A DNA stretch of 34,515 nucleotides from Nitrospira sp. (GCA_019636835.1 JAHBWU010000043.1:1-34515); one strand, 5' to 3'. Counted from the first letter of the stretch, positions 8,583-17,557 are shown. The notes: a model not told the origin generated them from the sequence alone. Numbers and translations: made by a program.

Positions 8583-9725
8583 GTGGCCATGCAGAGGCAG
8601 TGGCAAGGGTTTTATCTGGACGGGCAGAGCGCATCCCGCTACACGATCACCCTTCACCTCACCGAAACGGGTCTCCTCTTCCGGGCTCCAGACGGCCGAC
8701 AATTCTCCTGGCCCTATCGGCAAATCCGGCAGACGCAGGGTGCGTATGAGGGAGAGCAAGTCCGGCTGGAATATGGTGACCCGCTTCCCCAGACCATCAT
8801 CGTCCAGGACGCTAAGTTCCTTGCCGACCTGCACCAAGCAGCCTCGACGAAGGTCGACCACCTACATAACCCACGGCAAAGAAATCGGCGTCTTCAATGG
8901 ACCGTGCTGGCTTCATTGGCTCTCTTGGGCGTCACTGCGGGGATTTATTTCTGGGGGATCCCTGCCGCGGCCAAATTCCTGGCTTCCCATGTTCCTCCGT
9001 CCTGGGAGCGGCAACTCGGCGATTCAGTGTTTAAACACATGGCCTCGGTCGGCCGGCGTTGCACCGACCCAGATCGTTTGGCTGCGATTGAACGGGTTCT
9101 CGGGCAATTGACCGCTGCTGCTTCCGATGCTCGTTACCACATACAAGTGACGATCATCGACAAACCGGTCGTCAATGCCTTTGCCTTGCCCGGTGGACAC
9201 GTCATTCTCCTGCGCGGTCTCCTTGAGGCCACCGAGACACCCGAACAGCTCGCCGGGGTCCTCGCTCATGAGCTCCAACACATCTACAAACAACATTCCA
9301 CTCGCGCCATCCTCGAGCAAGGTTCCACCAGCCTCCTGATCGCGGCTGTGACCGGCGATGTCACGGGTGCCTTGGCGTTCGGCATTGAAAGCGCACGTGC
9401 GTTGGGCATGCTGCGTTATAGCCGACTTCACGAAGATGAAGCGGACCGACAGGGGCTTCATCTCCTCAAAGTCGTCGGGGTCGACCCTGCAGAAATGATC
9501 GCCTTCTATCGCACTCTGGGGGCGACGCACCCTTCTCAGGTCGAGATTCCTTCCTATTTAGCGACTCATCCCCGCACCGAAGACCGCATCGCTGAGTTGA
9601 CTCGCCTCGCTAATCCGCCGCCGGCCCGTCCCGTCTCGCTCCTCCCAGGGAAAGATTGGAAAGACATCCGCTCGATGTGTGGTCATCGTCTCGTTTCTCC
9701 TGACGTTGAGAGTCATGCGGATTGA
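8583..9725 (+). CDS. M48 family zinc metalloprotease, membrane-anchored
   Basis: This 380-residue protein has an N-terminal domain of about 100 residues, one membrane segment (about residues 107-127), and a C-terminal M48 peptidase domain. The zinc site is clear: HELQH (H229-E230-x-x-H233) and the downstream Glu in HEDEAD near residues 283-288. The peptidase domain follows the membrane helix and probably faces the periplasm, in the manner of BepA/LoiP/YcaL-type quality-control proteases. GTG at 8583 directly follows the previous stop; ATG at 8589 is an equally possible start two codons later. Translation is probably coupled to the DUF898 gene. The domain order and this operon pairing support a role in envelope protein turnover, by family knowledge. 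Confidence 0.88.
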   Translation: MAMQRQWQGFYLDGQSASRYTITLHLTETGLLFRAPDGRQFSWPYRQIRQTQGAYEGEQVRLEYGDPLPQTIIVQDAKFLADLHQAASTKVDHLHNPRQRNRRLQWTVLASLALLGVTAGIYFWGIPAAAKFLASHVPPSWERQLGDSVFKHMASVGRRCTDPDRLAAIERVLGQLTAAASDARYHIQVTIIDKPVVNAFALPGGHVILLRGLLEATETPEQLAGVLAHELQHIYKQHSTRAILEQGSTSLLIAAVTGDVTGALAFGIESARALGMLRYSRLHEDEADRQGLHLLKVVGVDPAEMIAFYRTLGATHPSQVEIPSYLATHPRTEDRIAELTRLANPPPARPVSLLPGKDWKDIRSMCGHRLVSPDVESHAD

Positions 9726-9812
9726 GATTGATCGGGTCGGAAAGGATTTACCAGTATCGCTCACTCACTTTTATTCCGATAGCGGCTGCACCAAGATTCA
9801 CGCCAGGCGGTC

Positions 9813-9821
9813 TGGTATAAT
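9813..9821 (+). promoter_or_regulatory. Extended -10 promoter for the two-component operon
   Basis: TGGTATAAT at 9813-9821 is a consensus TATAAT with the TGN extension, about 30 bp before the response-regulator start. The -35 region (near 9793) is weak, as expected for extended -10 promoters. Confidence 0.6.
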
Positions 9822-9852
9822 CACGCCGCGAATAACATCTGATGGAGTGTGT

Positions 9853-10524
9853 ATGCGGGTGCTTGTCATAGAAGATGAAACCAAAGTCGGCTGTTTTATT
9901 AAGCGAGCGCTTGAAGAAGAAAGCTACGCCGTCGATCTCTGTGAGGACGGAGTCAAAGGGTTGGAGATGGCATTGGCGACCAACTACGACCTCCTGGTCG
10001 TCGACGTGATGTTGCCGTCCATGTCCGGTCTGGATGTGCTGAAGAATATCCGCCGAGAACGGATCCACACCCCGGTGTTGATTCTCTCGGCTCAATCCCA
10101 GATCGACCAGCGGGTCAAAGGACTGGATGCCGGCGCCGATGATTACTTGACCAAGCCGTTTGCAATCGATGAACTCTTGGCACGCGTTCGAGCCCTGTTG
10201 CGCCGTGGGGCATCCGAAAGCCCGGGAATCCTTCAAGTGGACGACCTGATTCTCAACCCGGCGACCCGTGACGTCACCCGGGGAGGGCAACGCATCGATT
10301 TGACGCTGAAAGAGTACGCGTTACTCGAATATTTGATGCGCCATACCGGCCGCGTCCTCACCCGCCCCATGATCTCCGAGCACGTGTGGAATCAAGACTT
10401 CGATACCTTCACCAACGTCATCGATGTCTATGTGAACTACCTCCGAAATAAAATCGATCGAGGCCGAACCAGGAAACTGATCCATACCATTCGCGGTAGC
10501 GGGTATATGCTGAAGGCCGATTAG
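9853..10524 (+). CDS. OmpR-family response regulator
   Basis: A 223-residue DNA-binding response regulator. The receiver domain (residues 1-115) has the acidic pair E7/D8, phospho-acceptor D51 in VVDVMLPSMSG, and K101 in LTKPF. The C-terminal winged helix (from about residue 125) has the typical LTLKEYALLEYLMRHTGRVLTR pattern (written here only as a landmark near residue 150) and ends in IHTIRGSGYML. The frame continues upstream to 9679, but the ATG at 9853 begins exactly at the receiver domain and follows GGAG with about 5-nt spacing. The cognate kinase follows 64 bp later. It resembles CusR/PhoP-type regulators. The target could be degP, which has a fitting direct repeat upstream. Confidence 0.93.
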   Translation: MRVLVIEDETKVGCFIKRALEEESYAVDLCEDGVKGLEMALATNYDLLVVDVMLPSMSGLDVLKNIRRERIHTPVLILSAQSQIDQRVKGLDAGADDYLTKPFAIDELLARVRALLRRGASESPGILQVDDLILNPATRDVTRGGQRIDLTLKEYALLEYLMRHTGRVLTRPMISEHVWNQDFDTFTNVIDVYVNYLRNKIDRGRTRKLIHTIRGSGYMLKAD

Positions 10525-10588
10525 CGTTAAACCGACAAGAAGGCTCTGCGACGGTATCAGTTCATCATCAGCGACCAGGAGCTGACCT

Positions 10589-11992
10589 ATGCCGCTACGT
10601 GTTCGGCTGACCCTTTGGTACGGGACCGCCCTCGCCCTGGTCTTGATGATCTTCTCCATGGTTCTGTACGCCATGACGGCGAGAAATTTGCGCGATGCCG
10701 TCGATCAATCCCTGGAAGAAACGGCGATGACCGCGGTGCGATCGCTCGAAGCGCGCGGATTTCTTCCTTTGATCAATGAGGAGGAACTGCTCTCCCAATT
10801 TCCCGAGTTGACGCGCATCGATAAGTTCTTCCAGATCTTCAGCCCATCGGGCACGATATCGATCCGTTCTCCCAACATCAAACAGCACGAAGTTCCTCTC
10901 AGCCGAACCGCTCTCGATACCGCGTTTGCCGGACAGAGCATTTTTGAGTCGGCCAAGTATCCCAATGAGCCTCCATTGCGGCTGATCTCCGTGCCGATCA
11001 TGTATCGGGGCAATCTCTTGTATATCGTACAAGTGGGCACGTCGATGGAATCGGTCGGAGAGACCCTCCATCGATTCCTGATTCTGCTTATGGTGGCAAT
11101 CCCGATCGCCCTGACCGTTTCCCTGGCCGGGGGATGGTTCTTGGCAGGACGAGCGTTACGTCCTGTCGATAAGATCACTCTCGCCGCGCAGCGCATTGCC
11201 GCTGGAGACCTCAGCCAGCGCCTCAGCATGCCGGCGGCTCACGACGAAATCGGTCGCCTGGCCGCCACGTTCAACAACATGATCGGCCGACTGGATGTCT
11301 CGTTCCGCCAAATCCGTCAATTCACCAGTGACGCGTCGCATGAGTTGCGGACCCCGCTCACGGTGATGAAGGGCGAAACGGACCTGGTCCTGCGGCGACC
11401 TCGCGCACTCGAAGATTATAAGTCGGTGCTTGAGAGCAATTTGGAAGAGACTGATCGAATGACCAGAATTGTCGACGAACTGTTGTTCCTCTCCCGCGCC
11501 GACATGGGAGAAGTCAAAATGGAATCGTTGCCCGTTGCGATGGAGTCTCTCGTTGAAGATATTCATCGTCAGGCCACGCTGCTCGGGCAGGACCGAAATA
11601 TCGAGGTTGTACTGGGAACAGTTATGCCGGTGGTCGTGCAAGGCGACGACCTACGGCTTCGCGAGCTGCTGCTCAATCTCGTCGAGAATGCGATGAAGTA
11701 TTCGCACCCCGGAGGAAAGGTCGAGATTTCGCTGTTGAATGACGGCCGAGAGGGCAGGCTTTCGGTGACGGACCACGGAATCGGTATCGCTTCGCCGGAC
11801 CACAAGCGGATTTTCCACCGGTTTTTCCGTACCGATGTAGCCCGCGCCCACACAAAGAAGGGGACGGGTCTCGGCCTCGCCATCTGTGCATGGATCACGG
11901 ATTTGCACAAGGGACGGATCGAAGTCAAAAGCGATCTTGGCCAGGGATCAACTTTTACGGTTGTCTTACCGCTCGCTCATCCCGCTGCTTAG
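10589..11992 (+). CDS. Sensor histidine kinase with HAMP domain
   Basis: A 467-residue membrane kinase. Helix TM1 spans about residues 9-30, followed by a periplasmic sensor of about 130 residues, TM2 at about 163-184, a HAMP linker (RALRPVDKI onward), and the HisKA domain with phospho-acceptor H251 in SDASHELRTPLT. The HATPase domain shows the N box NLVENAMKY, G1 box DHGIGIA, F box FHRFFR and G2 box GTGLGLAI. The layout resembles CusS/heavy-metal or envelope-stress kinases; the signal cannot be read. The ATG at 10589 has GGAG about 8 nt upstream. The stop codon lies inside the first base of an inverted-repeat element (11992-12078), so the element forms the 3' boundary of this gene. Confidence 0.93.
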   Translation: MPLRVRLTLWYGTALALVLMIFSMVLYAMTARNLRDAVDQSLEETAMTAVRSLEARGFLPLINEEELLSQFPELTRIDKFFQIFSPSGTISIRSPNIKQHEVPLSRTALDTAFAGQSIFESAKYPNEPPLRLISVPIMYRGNLLYIVQVGTSMESVGETLHRFLILLMVAIPIALTVSLAGGWFLAGRALRPVDKITLAAQRIAAGDLSQRLSMPAAHDEIGRLAATFNNMIGRLDVSFRQIRQFTSDASHELRTPLTVMKGETDLVLRRPRALEDYKSVLESNLEETDRMTRIVDELLFLSRADMGEVKMESLPVAMESLVEDIHRQATLLGQDRNIEVVLGTVMPVVVQGDDLRLRELLLNLVENAMKYSHPGGKVEISLLNDGREGRLSVTDHGIGIASPDHKRIFHRFFRTDVARAHTKKGTGLGLAICAWITDLHKGRIEVKSDLGQGSTFTVVLPLAHPAA

Positions 11993-12078
11993 CAGGCTGT
12001 TGAAAAAGTCCGCCAGCGGCGTTCTCGCGTCGCGGACCTCGCTGCGGCCTTGTCGAACGGCCTTTTTGAACAGCCTGC
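11992..12078. repeat. 87-bp inverted-repeat element (REP/MITE-like)
   Basis: The arm GCAGGCTGTTGAAAAAG at 11992-12008 pairs with CTTTTTGAACAGCCTGC at 12062-12078, 16 of 17 positions complementary, and pairing continues inward with a few mismatches. The interior is GC-rich. I recall near-identical arms as dispersed elements in Nitrospira genomes; that is from memory and was not searched here. It begins on the last base of the kinase stop codon. It could act as a transcript-end hairpin or be a non-autonomous mobile element. Confidence 0.7.
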
Positions 12079-12101
12079 GCGGGCCCTACTTGTTAGCGAA
12101 G

Positions 12102-12119
12102 TTTAATCCCCGATTAATC
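12102..12119 (+). promoter_or_regulatory. Direct repeat resembling an OmpR-family operator upstream of degP
   Basis: TTTAATC at 12102-12108 and ATTAATC at 12113-12119 are heptamer direct repeats 11 bp apart start to start. This is the geometry recognised by OmpR/PhoB-family regulators. The core also reads as a palindrome, TTAATC-CCC-GATTAA (12103-12117). It lies about 110 bp before the degP start, just downstream of a two-component pair of that regulator family. Confidence 0.45.
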
Positions 12120-12230
12120 TTTCTCTCATTCCCGGTTGTTAACTTGTGTACTCGACACTGGAAACATCCTTGCAGTCATGAACTCGCTCTCTGTCGATTA
12201 TTTGCTCAGCAGCGTTACAAGGAGGAAGTC

Positions 12231-13715
12231 ATGTCATCGCATCCATATCGTACCATCGGTTCCGTGATAGGAATCGGCCTTGTGAGCGGTGCCTTGATCT
12301 GGGGCGACCACTCACTCACTACATCCTACGCGTCCAATGCTTCGTCACCGACAGCTGTGCCTGTCGCCGTCGCTTCGACGCCAAACGGCTTTACGGAGGT
12401 TGCTAAGCAAATTACTCCGGCAGTCGTCAATATCACGACGGTCATGACGGACCGGGTGGCGGAGGGATTATCTGTTCCTGACGAGCTACGAGACCGAATG
12501 GAAGAATTTTTTGGAAAGCCTTTCGGGCCTCGTGGGAGAGGACCATCCGACCCTTTTGAGCATCGAGGGCCTCGGCGTGGACAAGGGTCGGGCGTCATCA
12601 TTTCTTCGGATGGATATATCTTGACCAACAATCACGTGATTGCCAAGGCGCGTGAGGTCAACGTCACGCTACCGGACAAGCGGGAATTTAAAGGCAGGAT
12701 TATCGGTACGGATCCAAAGACCGATCTCGCCGTCGTAAAGATCAACGCAACCGACCTTCCCGCGGTGTCGTGGGGCGATGCTTCACGCTTACAAGTCGGT
12801 GAGTATGTGTTAGCCGTCGGCAATCCATTCGGATTGAATTCCACAGTGACCCTCGGAATTGTAAGCGCGGTCGGCCGAGGGCACATGGGAATCACTCAAT
12901 ATGAGGATTTCATTCAAACAGATGCCGCCATTAACCCCGGCAACTCAGGCGGTGCGCTGGTGAATACCAAAGGAGAGCTCGTCGGTATCAACACCGCGAT
13001 CTTCTCTCAGACCGGCGGGTATCAGGGCGTTGGTTTTGCCGTATCAACGACGATGGCCAAGCCGATCTATGAGAGTCTCATCAAGAGCGGCAAGGTTGTC
13101 CGAGGCTACCTCGGCATCGGCATTCAGGACCTAAATCAGGATCTGGCGAAGTCCTTCAATATCAAGGATTCGAAAGGTGCCTTGATCAGCGATGTGAAGG
13201 AAGACAGCCCAGCCGAGCAGGCAGGACTCAAGCAGGGAGATGTGATCACCGAGTATCACGGCACTCCCGTGGAGGATGGGGTCGCCTTGCAGCGGCTTGT
13301 GACCAGGACTTCGGTCGGGACTAAAGTGCCGTTGAAAATGATTCGGGAGGGTCATGAGCTTGAGCTGACGGTCAGAATTGGAGAGCAGCCGGATGAAACA
13401 AAAGTCGCCAAGGTGGAAAGCGCCGAAACTGACTATGCCTTGTCCGGTCTCGCCGTCCAGGATTTGGACCAGGAGACTGCCAAAGCACTCGGACTTAATG
13501 GGAAGCGAGGCGTAGTGGTGACAAAAGTTGCTCCTGACAGCGGAGCTGAGAAAGCCGGACTCCTACCGGGCGACGTTATCCGAGAGATCAACCGGCAACC
13601 GATCAAGTCCGTGAAGGATTTGGAGAAGGTCTCCTCGGATATGAAAAAGGGAGGTAATGTGTTGATCCTGGTCAATCGGCGTGGGAATTCACTGTTCTTA
13701 TCGGTGAAAGTGTAA
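12231..13715 (+). CDS. degP: Periplasmic serine protease/chaperone of the HtrA (DegP/DegQ) family
   Basis: This 494-residue protein has an N-terminal signal or anchor (about residues 8-26), a trypsin-like domain with catalytic triad H135 (TNNHVI), D165 (KTDLAVV) and S239 (NPGNSGGALV), and two C-terminal PDZ domains (about 285-375 and 395-490). Such proteases degrade or refold damaged envelope proteins. The frame continues upstream, but the ATG at 12231 is chosen because AAGGAGGA sits about 5 nt before it and the signal peptide starts there. It follows a two-component system, as in several envelope-stress loci (mucD/htrA arrangements), so control by that regulator is plausible. A strong terminator follows. 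Confidence 0.95.
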   Translation: MSSHPYRTIGSVIGIGLVSGALIWGDHSLTTSYASNASSPTAVPVAVASTPNGFTEVAKQITPAVVNITTVMTDRVAEGLSVPDELRDRMEEFFGKPFGPRGRGPSDPFEHRGPRRGQGSGVIISSDGYILTNNHVIAKAREVNVTLPDKREFKGRIIGTDPKTDLAVVKINATDLPAVSWGDASRLQVGEYVLAVGNPFGLNSTVTLGIVSAVGRGHMGITQYEDFIQTDAAINPGNSGGALVNTKGELVGINTAIFSQTGGYQGVGFAVSTTMAKPIYESLIKSGKVVRGYLGIGIQDLNQDLAKSFNIKDSKGALISDVKEDSPAEQAGLKQGDVITEYHGTPVEDGVALQRLVTRTSVGTKVPLKMIREGHELELTVRIGEQPDETKVAKVESAETDYALSGLAVQDLDQETAKALGLNGKRGVVVTKVAPDSGAEKAGLLPGDVIREINRQPIKSVKDLEKVSSDMKKGGNVLILVNRRGNSLFLSVKV

Positions 13716-13729
13716 TTCTACAAAAAAGT

Positions 13730-13767
13730 AAAAAGGGGAGCGGATCATCTGATCCGCTCCCCTTTTT
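13730..13767. terminator. Strong bidirectional intrinsic terminator between degP and purU
   Basis: An 18-bp perfect stem (13730-13747 with 13750-13767) holds a GC-rich core GGGGAGCGGATCA and ends in T5 on the plus strand and T5 on the minus strand. It lies between two convergent genes and can stop transcription from both sides. Confidence 0.95.
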
Positions 13768-13775
13768 AACACGGG

Positions 13776-14642
13776 CTAGTCGAACACCACCGTCTTTCTT
13801 CCGTACACCAGCACCCGCCGCTCAACATGGCGCCGCACCGCGCGCGCCAGCACGATTTCCTCCAAATCGCGTCCTTTCCGTACGAGATCCTCCACCGTAT
13901 CCCGGTGTCCCACACGAATCACGTCTTGCTCGATGATCGGTCCCTCGTCCAGGTCCTTGGTCGCATAGTGCGCTGTCGCTCCGATAATCTTCACACCCCG
14001 TTCATAGGCTTGCCGATAGGGATTGGCTCCAATAAAGGCGGGCAGAAAGGAGTGGTGGATGTTGATGACCGGGCAGCCGACCTGCGCGATAAAATCCGGG
14101 CTGAGGATCTGCATGTAGCGAGCCATGACCACGAGCTCCGCTCGGTGCTCTTTCAAAAGCGCCAAGACCTGTTGCTCTTGCTGAGGCTTGGTCTCTTTCG
14201 TCACAGGATAGACGGTAAAGGGAATCTTGAAGAGATCGGCCCAACTCGCGCAGGTGTCGTGATTCGAGATGATGACGGGAATATCGATGTGCAGTTCGTC
14301 TCGGCGGTGCCGCTGGAGAAGGTCGGCCAGACAGTGATCTTGTTTCGAGACCAGCAAACCCACACGGGTTCTTCGGCTGGACTGATGCACCTCATAGTGC
14401 ATGTCGTACACTTTCGCGATCGGGGCAAAGGCGGTGGAAATCTCGTCCGGGGGAATTTGGAATCCCTCCGTCGCAAACTCCATTCGCATGAGGAAATCAT
14501 TCGTTTCTTCGTCTGAGTGATGGTCGGAGTCGAGAATGTTGCCGCCGAAGTCATGGATGAATCCAGATACTCGCGCGACGATGCCCTTGCGGTCTTTGCA
14601 ATGGATCAACAGGACAATGGAGTCTTTCTTCTGAGCCGTCAT
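13776..14642 (-). CDS. purU: Formyltetrahydrofolate deformylase
   Basis: PurU hydrolyses 10-formyl-THF to THF and formate, balancing the one-carbon pool. The 288-residue protein has an N-terminal ACT domain (residues about 8-90, with IHCKDRKGIVARVSGFI) and a C-terminal formyltransferase fold. Catalytic residues match the family: N194 and H196 in INIHHSFLPAF and D232 in KDLDEGPII. The ATG at 14642 has GGAG about 9 nt upstream. It is 59 bp downstream of rimO on the same strand and faces degP across a terminator. Confidence 0.95.
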   Translation of the reverse strand: MTAQKKDSIVLLIHCKDRKGIVARVSGFIHDFGGNILDSDHHSDEETNDFLMRMEFATEGFQIPPDEISTAFAPIAKVYDMHYEVHQSSRRTRVGLLVSKQDHCLADLLQRHRRDELHIDIPVIISNHDTCASWADLFKIPFTVYPVTKETKPQQEQQVLALLKEHRAELVVMARYMQILSPDFIAQVGCPVINIHHSFLPAFIGANPYRQAYERGVKIIGATAHYATKDLDEGPIIEQDVIRVGHRDTVEDLVRKGRDLEEIVLARAVRRHVERRVLVYGRKTVVFD

Positions 14643-14701
14643 CGGTCTTCACTCCTGCGAGGTGGTCGTTTTCAGTCTAGCAGATCGGAGCAAAGTCACA
14701 C

Positions 14702-16162
14702 TCAGGAGACAGAATTCCTGACGATGCGTCCAACGAGATCATAGGCTGCTGCATCGGTGATTTCGACGCTACAGAAATCGCCTGGCTTGGGAGAAGGTAT
14801 TTCGGGGAGGGGATGGCGTACGTGAGTGCTCGAGGTCGAGTCTTCATCGATGAAGACAGCCCCGTCGATTTCGGGAGCGAGCCCTTCGTGACGCCCTTCC
14901 AGGACGCCCTCCGTTTCCGCGGATCGCCCATCGATGAGCACGTCGAGAATTGAGCCGACTCTGGCTCTTCCCTTAGCTGCCGCAATCGATTCCTGAATTG
15001 CAAGAACCGCATTTCGGCGTTCATCCATGACTTCTCGCTCGACTTTCTCGTCCAAGTCGGCCGCCCCCGTCCCTTCCTCATCCGAGTAGAGAAACACCGC
15101 GACTCGATCGAACTCAGCCTGCTCCACGTAGTCGCGCAGCTCGGTGAAGGCGGCGTCGGTTTCTCCCGGAAAACCGACGATGAAGGCTGTTCGGAAAGTC
15201 ACCCCGTGAATGCGCGTACGGATACGATCAACCAGTGCTTCGATAGCGGCACGGTCACCCAAACGATGCATGCGTTTGAGCATCCGGTCGTTGATGTGCT
15301 GAAGCGGCATGTCGATGTATTTCGTGATCTTTTCTTCGCCGGCGTAGAGGTCGAGGAGGTCATCAGTCACTTGCTGTGGGTAGAGATAAAACGGGCGGAT
15401 CCATCGGAGGTCTTCAACTTTGACCAATTCGCGAAGCAGACGGACCAAGCCCTCGCGTAGACCGAGATCCACACCGTAATTGACCGTATCTTGCGAGATC
15501 AGGTTGATCTCCTTGACCCCTTCAGCGGCGAGCTGGCGCGCTTCGGCAACAATGGATTCCACCGGCCTGCTGCGTTGCTTCCCGCGCATCAGTGGAATGG
15601 CACAAAACGTACAGTTGCGGTTGCACCCTTCGGCGATTTTCACGTAGGCGCTATGCTGCTTGCCGAGTCTCAGGCGCGGCGCCAGCTCGTCATAGAGATA
15701 GGGTGGTTGGCTGATCCAGAGACGTCGATGCCGTTTTTTAGGAGCCAACAAGTCTCGGCAAATCTCCGCGATCTTGCCGAACTCCCCGGTGCCGACCACC
15801 GCATCCAACTCCGGTAGCTCTTTCAGCAAGTCTCCTTGGTAGCGCTGGGCCAAGCACCCGGCTGCAATCAAGACACGGCAAGTTCCGGTCTTCTTCAGAT
15901 GGCCATGTTCGAGGATGGTGTTGATCGATTCCTCTTTGGCCTCCTCGATGAAGCCACAGGTATTGACGATGACCACCTCGGCTTGTTTCGGGTCACCGGT
16001 CAGTTGAAACCCCTCGGTCACGAGAGACCCGAGCATGATTTCCGAGTCGACCTGATTTTTCGAGCAGCCGAGATTCACAAATCCGATCGTAGTCGTTGAA
16101 CGATGGACCTTAGTTGTTTTGGTCGATTGGGCGCGCCGTGGAATGATCAATGGCTGAGACAT
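14702..16162 (-). CDS. rimO: Ribosomal protein S12 methylthiotransferase
   Basis: RimO is a radical-SAM enzyme that adds a methylthio group to an Asp of ribosomal protein S12. The UPF0004 domain has three cluster cysteines (C33 in NLGCSKNQVD, C69 in VNTCGF, C103), the radical-SAM core has CNRNCTFC (C180, C184, C187), and a TRAM domain occupies the last 70 residues. NLGCSKNQVDSE distinguishes it from MiaB. The 486-residue length includes an extra basic N-terminus of about 22 residues. The ATG at 16162 lacks a visible Shine-Dalgarno, so the start is the best in-frame ATG rather than a proven one. Confidence 0.95.
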   Translation of the reverse strand: MSQPLIIPRRAQSTKTTKVHRSTTTIGFVNLGCSKNQVDSEIMLGSLVTEGFQLTGDPKQAEVVIVNTCGFIEEAKEESINTILEHGHLKKTGTCRVLIAAGCLAQRYQGDLLKELPELDAVVGTGEFGKIAEICRDLLAPKKRHRRLWISQPPYLYDELAPRLRLGKQHSAYVKIAEGCNRNCTFCAIPLMRGKQRSRPVESIVAEARQLAAEGVKEINLISQDTVNYGVDLGLREGLVRLLRELVKVEDLRWIRPFYLYPQQVTDDLLDLYAGEEKITKYIDMPLQHINDRMLKRMHRLGDRAAIEALVDRIRTRIHGVTFRTAFIVGFPGETDAAFTELRDYVEQAEFDRVAVFLYSDEEGTGAADLDEKVEREVMDERRNAVLAIQESIAAAKGRARVGSILDVLIDGRSAETEGVLEGRHEGLAPEIDGAVFIDEDSTSSTHVRHPLPEIPSPKPGDFCSVEITDAAAYDLVGRIVRNSVS

Positions 16163-16200
16163 AGGAGGCAGTCTACGGGAGGGTTAAAAAGTCTGTCAAT

Positions 16201-16220
16201 TAGACCCTTGTAGACCCTTG
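16201..16220. repeat. 10-bp perfect tandem repeat
   Basis: TAGACCCTTG occurs twice in a row between the divergent rimO and carbonic anhydrase genes. It may be a regulator site or simple slippage; nothing further can be said. Confidence 0.6.
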
Positions 16221-16253
16221 CGGGAGGCCGTTCACTTCACCTACAGTGCCAAC

Positions 16254-16790
16254 ATGATTCGCATCTTTCAGGGCGTCAAGCCGACCGTTCCCAAGTCGTG
16301 CTTTATCGAAGAGACCGCCGTTGTGATCGGCGATGTCGTCATGGGTGACCAATGCAGTGTCTGGTTCAATGCCGTGATCCGAGGCGATGTGAACTACATC
16401 CGGATCGGTGCACGGACAAATATCCAGGACCTCTGCATGTTGCATGTGACGCATGATACCCATCCATTGATCGTCGGCAACGAAGTCACGATCGGTCACA
16501 ATGTGGTGCTGCACGGCTGTACGATCCAAAACCGCGTGTTGGTGGGTATGGGCGCTATCATCATGGATGGTGCAGTGATCGGAGAGGATTCAGTGGTAGG
16601 AGCTGGAGCACTCATTGTGGAGGGCACGATCGTTCCCCCGAAGAGTCTGATACTAGGCGCACCGGCCAAGGTCAAACGACCGGTCACGGACAAAGAATTG
16701 GTCTGGATTAAAGAATCGGCGGAGAATTATGTGAAGTACGCGAAGCAGTACATGGGCGATTCAGCCAAGAAAACCGGTTTTGCACTCTGA
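16254..16790 (+). CDS. Gamma-class carbonic anhydrase family protein (YrdA/PaaY-like)
   Basis: A 178-residue left-handed beta-helix protein with hexapeptide repeats throughout. Zinc-ligand histidines are visible: H64 in MLHVTH, H82 in TIGHNVV and H87 in VLHGC. The sequence closely follows the YrdA pattern (TNIQD, LHVTH, VLVGMG, APAKVKRP). Family members hydrate CO2 or have unknown activity; many YrdA-like proteins show little proven activity, so the exact role is open. A TTG at 16218 would add 12 residues, but ATG at 16254 begins at the conserved start of the helix. No good ribosome-binding site is visible for either. It is divergent from rimO. Confidence 0.9.
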   Translation: MIRIFQGVKPTVPKSCFIEETAVVIGDVVMGDQCSVWFNAVIRGDVNYIRIGARTNIQDLCMLHVTHDTHPLIVGNEVTIGHNVVLHGCTIQNRVLVGMGAIIMDGAVIGEDSVVGAGALIVEGTIVPPKSLILGAPAKVKRPVTDKELVWIKESAENYVKYAKQYMGDSAKKTGFAL

Positions 16791-16819
16791 GTGATCGAAC
16801 ACCTTTACGCCGGCACGCC

Positions 16820-17518
16820 TCACCCCTTACCAAGCTTGATGAAGCAAATCGGATCGCCGACAAGTGCCGTGGGATATTGTTTCCGCTCCACGCGGTAAGG
16901 AATCTTGCGCCGATGGCACCAGTCTGCAATCCAGATGACTTCCTCGGTCGAAGTGGTCACCAGACCTGGCAGCCGTAACTTTGGCATGCAACGGTTCACG
17001 ATAGATTGAACAATTCGGCGCTGCTTTCGAAATTGCACCGGATTGAACGTGACTGGATCGGCTCGGCCATAGGACAGTGGTGAGAGGTGCGGAAACCGTT
17101 CCGGATCGTTCAACACGCTCACGATCCAGAGATGATCGAAGGAACCGGTCGCTGAAGAGGCGTCCTGGGCCCTAAACCTTACGGACAAGGATCGACAGGC
17201 GCGATTGAGTATCGATACTTCCGACCGTCGGAGATTATAGGGTTCAACCAGGCGTTGAAGCTCGATCGATTCCGCAAGGAGCGCAGGCAACTCCGTCACC
17301 CCGGCTCCCACATACAGACTGCGCCCCCCTGGCGGTAACTTTTTTATGAGGGCTTCGGCGACCTTGGTTCCCAACCGCCGACAGGGTTTCCGCTTCGCCC
17401 GCCAAAACTCCTCGCCGCCTTCGTAACAGTAGACGGACTCCAGTCGTTTGTAATCGAGCTGATCGAACATTTGGGCGATAGCCTGACGCGTCGAGTTGCA
17501 GATTGATATCCGTGGCAT
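16820..17518 (-). CDS. Putative SAM-dependent methyltransferase-like protein
   Basis: A 232-residue protein. A glycine-rich motif near residue 70 (SLYVGAGVTELPALL) resembles motif I of Rossmann-fold methyltransferases, followed by an acidic end of strand 2 (LVEPYNLRR) and SFDHLWIVSVLND, like motif IV. No target-recognition domain or catalytic NPPY-type motif is seen, so DNA methylation is not supported. The ATG at 17518 is used; a TTG two codons earlier is possible. It is the last gene of a minus-strand series starting with the MNT/HEPN pair and faces the carbonic anhydrase gene with a 29-bp gap. The substrate is unknown. It may belong to the core genome rather than the island. Confidence 0.6.
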   Translation of the reverse strand: MPRISICNSTRQAIAQMFDQLDYKRLESVYCYEGGEEFWRAKRKPCRRLGTKVAEALIKKLPPGGRSLYVGAGVTELPALLAESIELQRLVEPYNLRRSEVSILNRACRSLSVRFRAQDASSATGSFDHLWIVSVLNDPERFPHLSPLSYGRADPVTFNPVQFRKQRRIVQSIVNRCMPKLRLPGLVTTSTEEVIWIADWCHRRKIPYRVERKQYPTALVGDPICFIKLGKG

Positions 17519-17557
17519 TTCCAATACCTTGCGCGCCGTTCCGTGTTTTTATGCCTA

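Noticed and set aside
11886..12230. N-terminal extension of DegP in the open frame upstream of 12231
   Set aside because: It would run through the inverted-repeat element and overlap the kinase; the ATG at 12231 has AAGGAGGA and starts the signal peptide.
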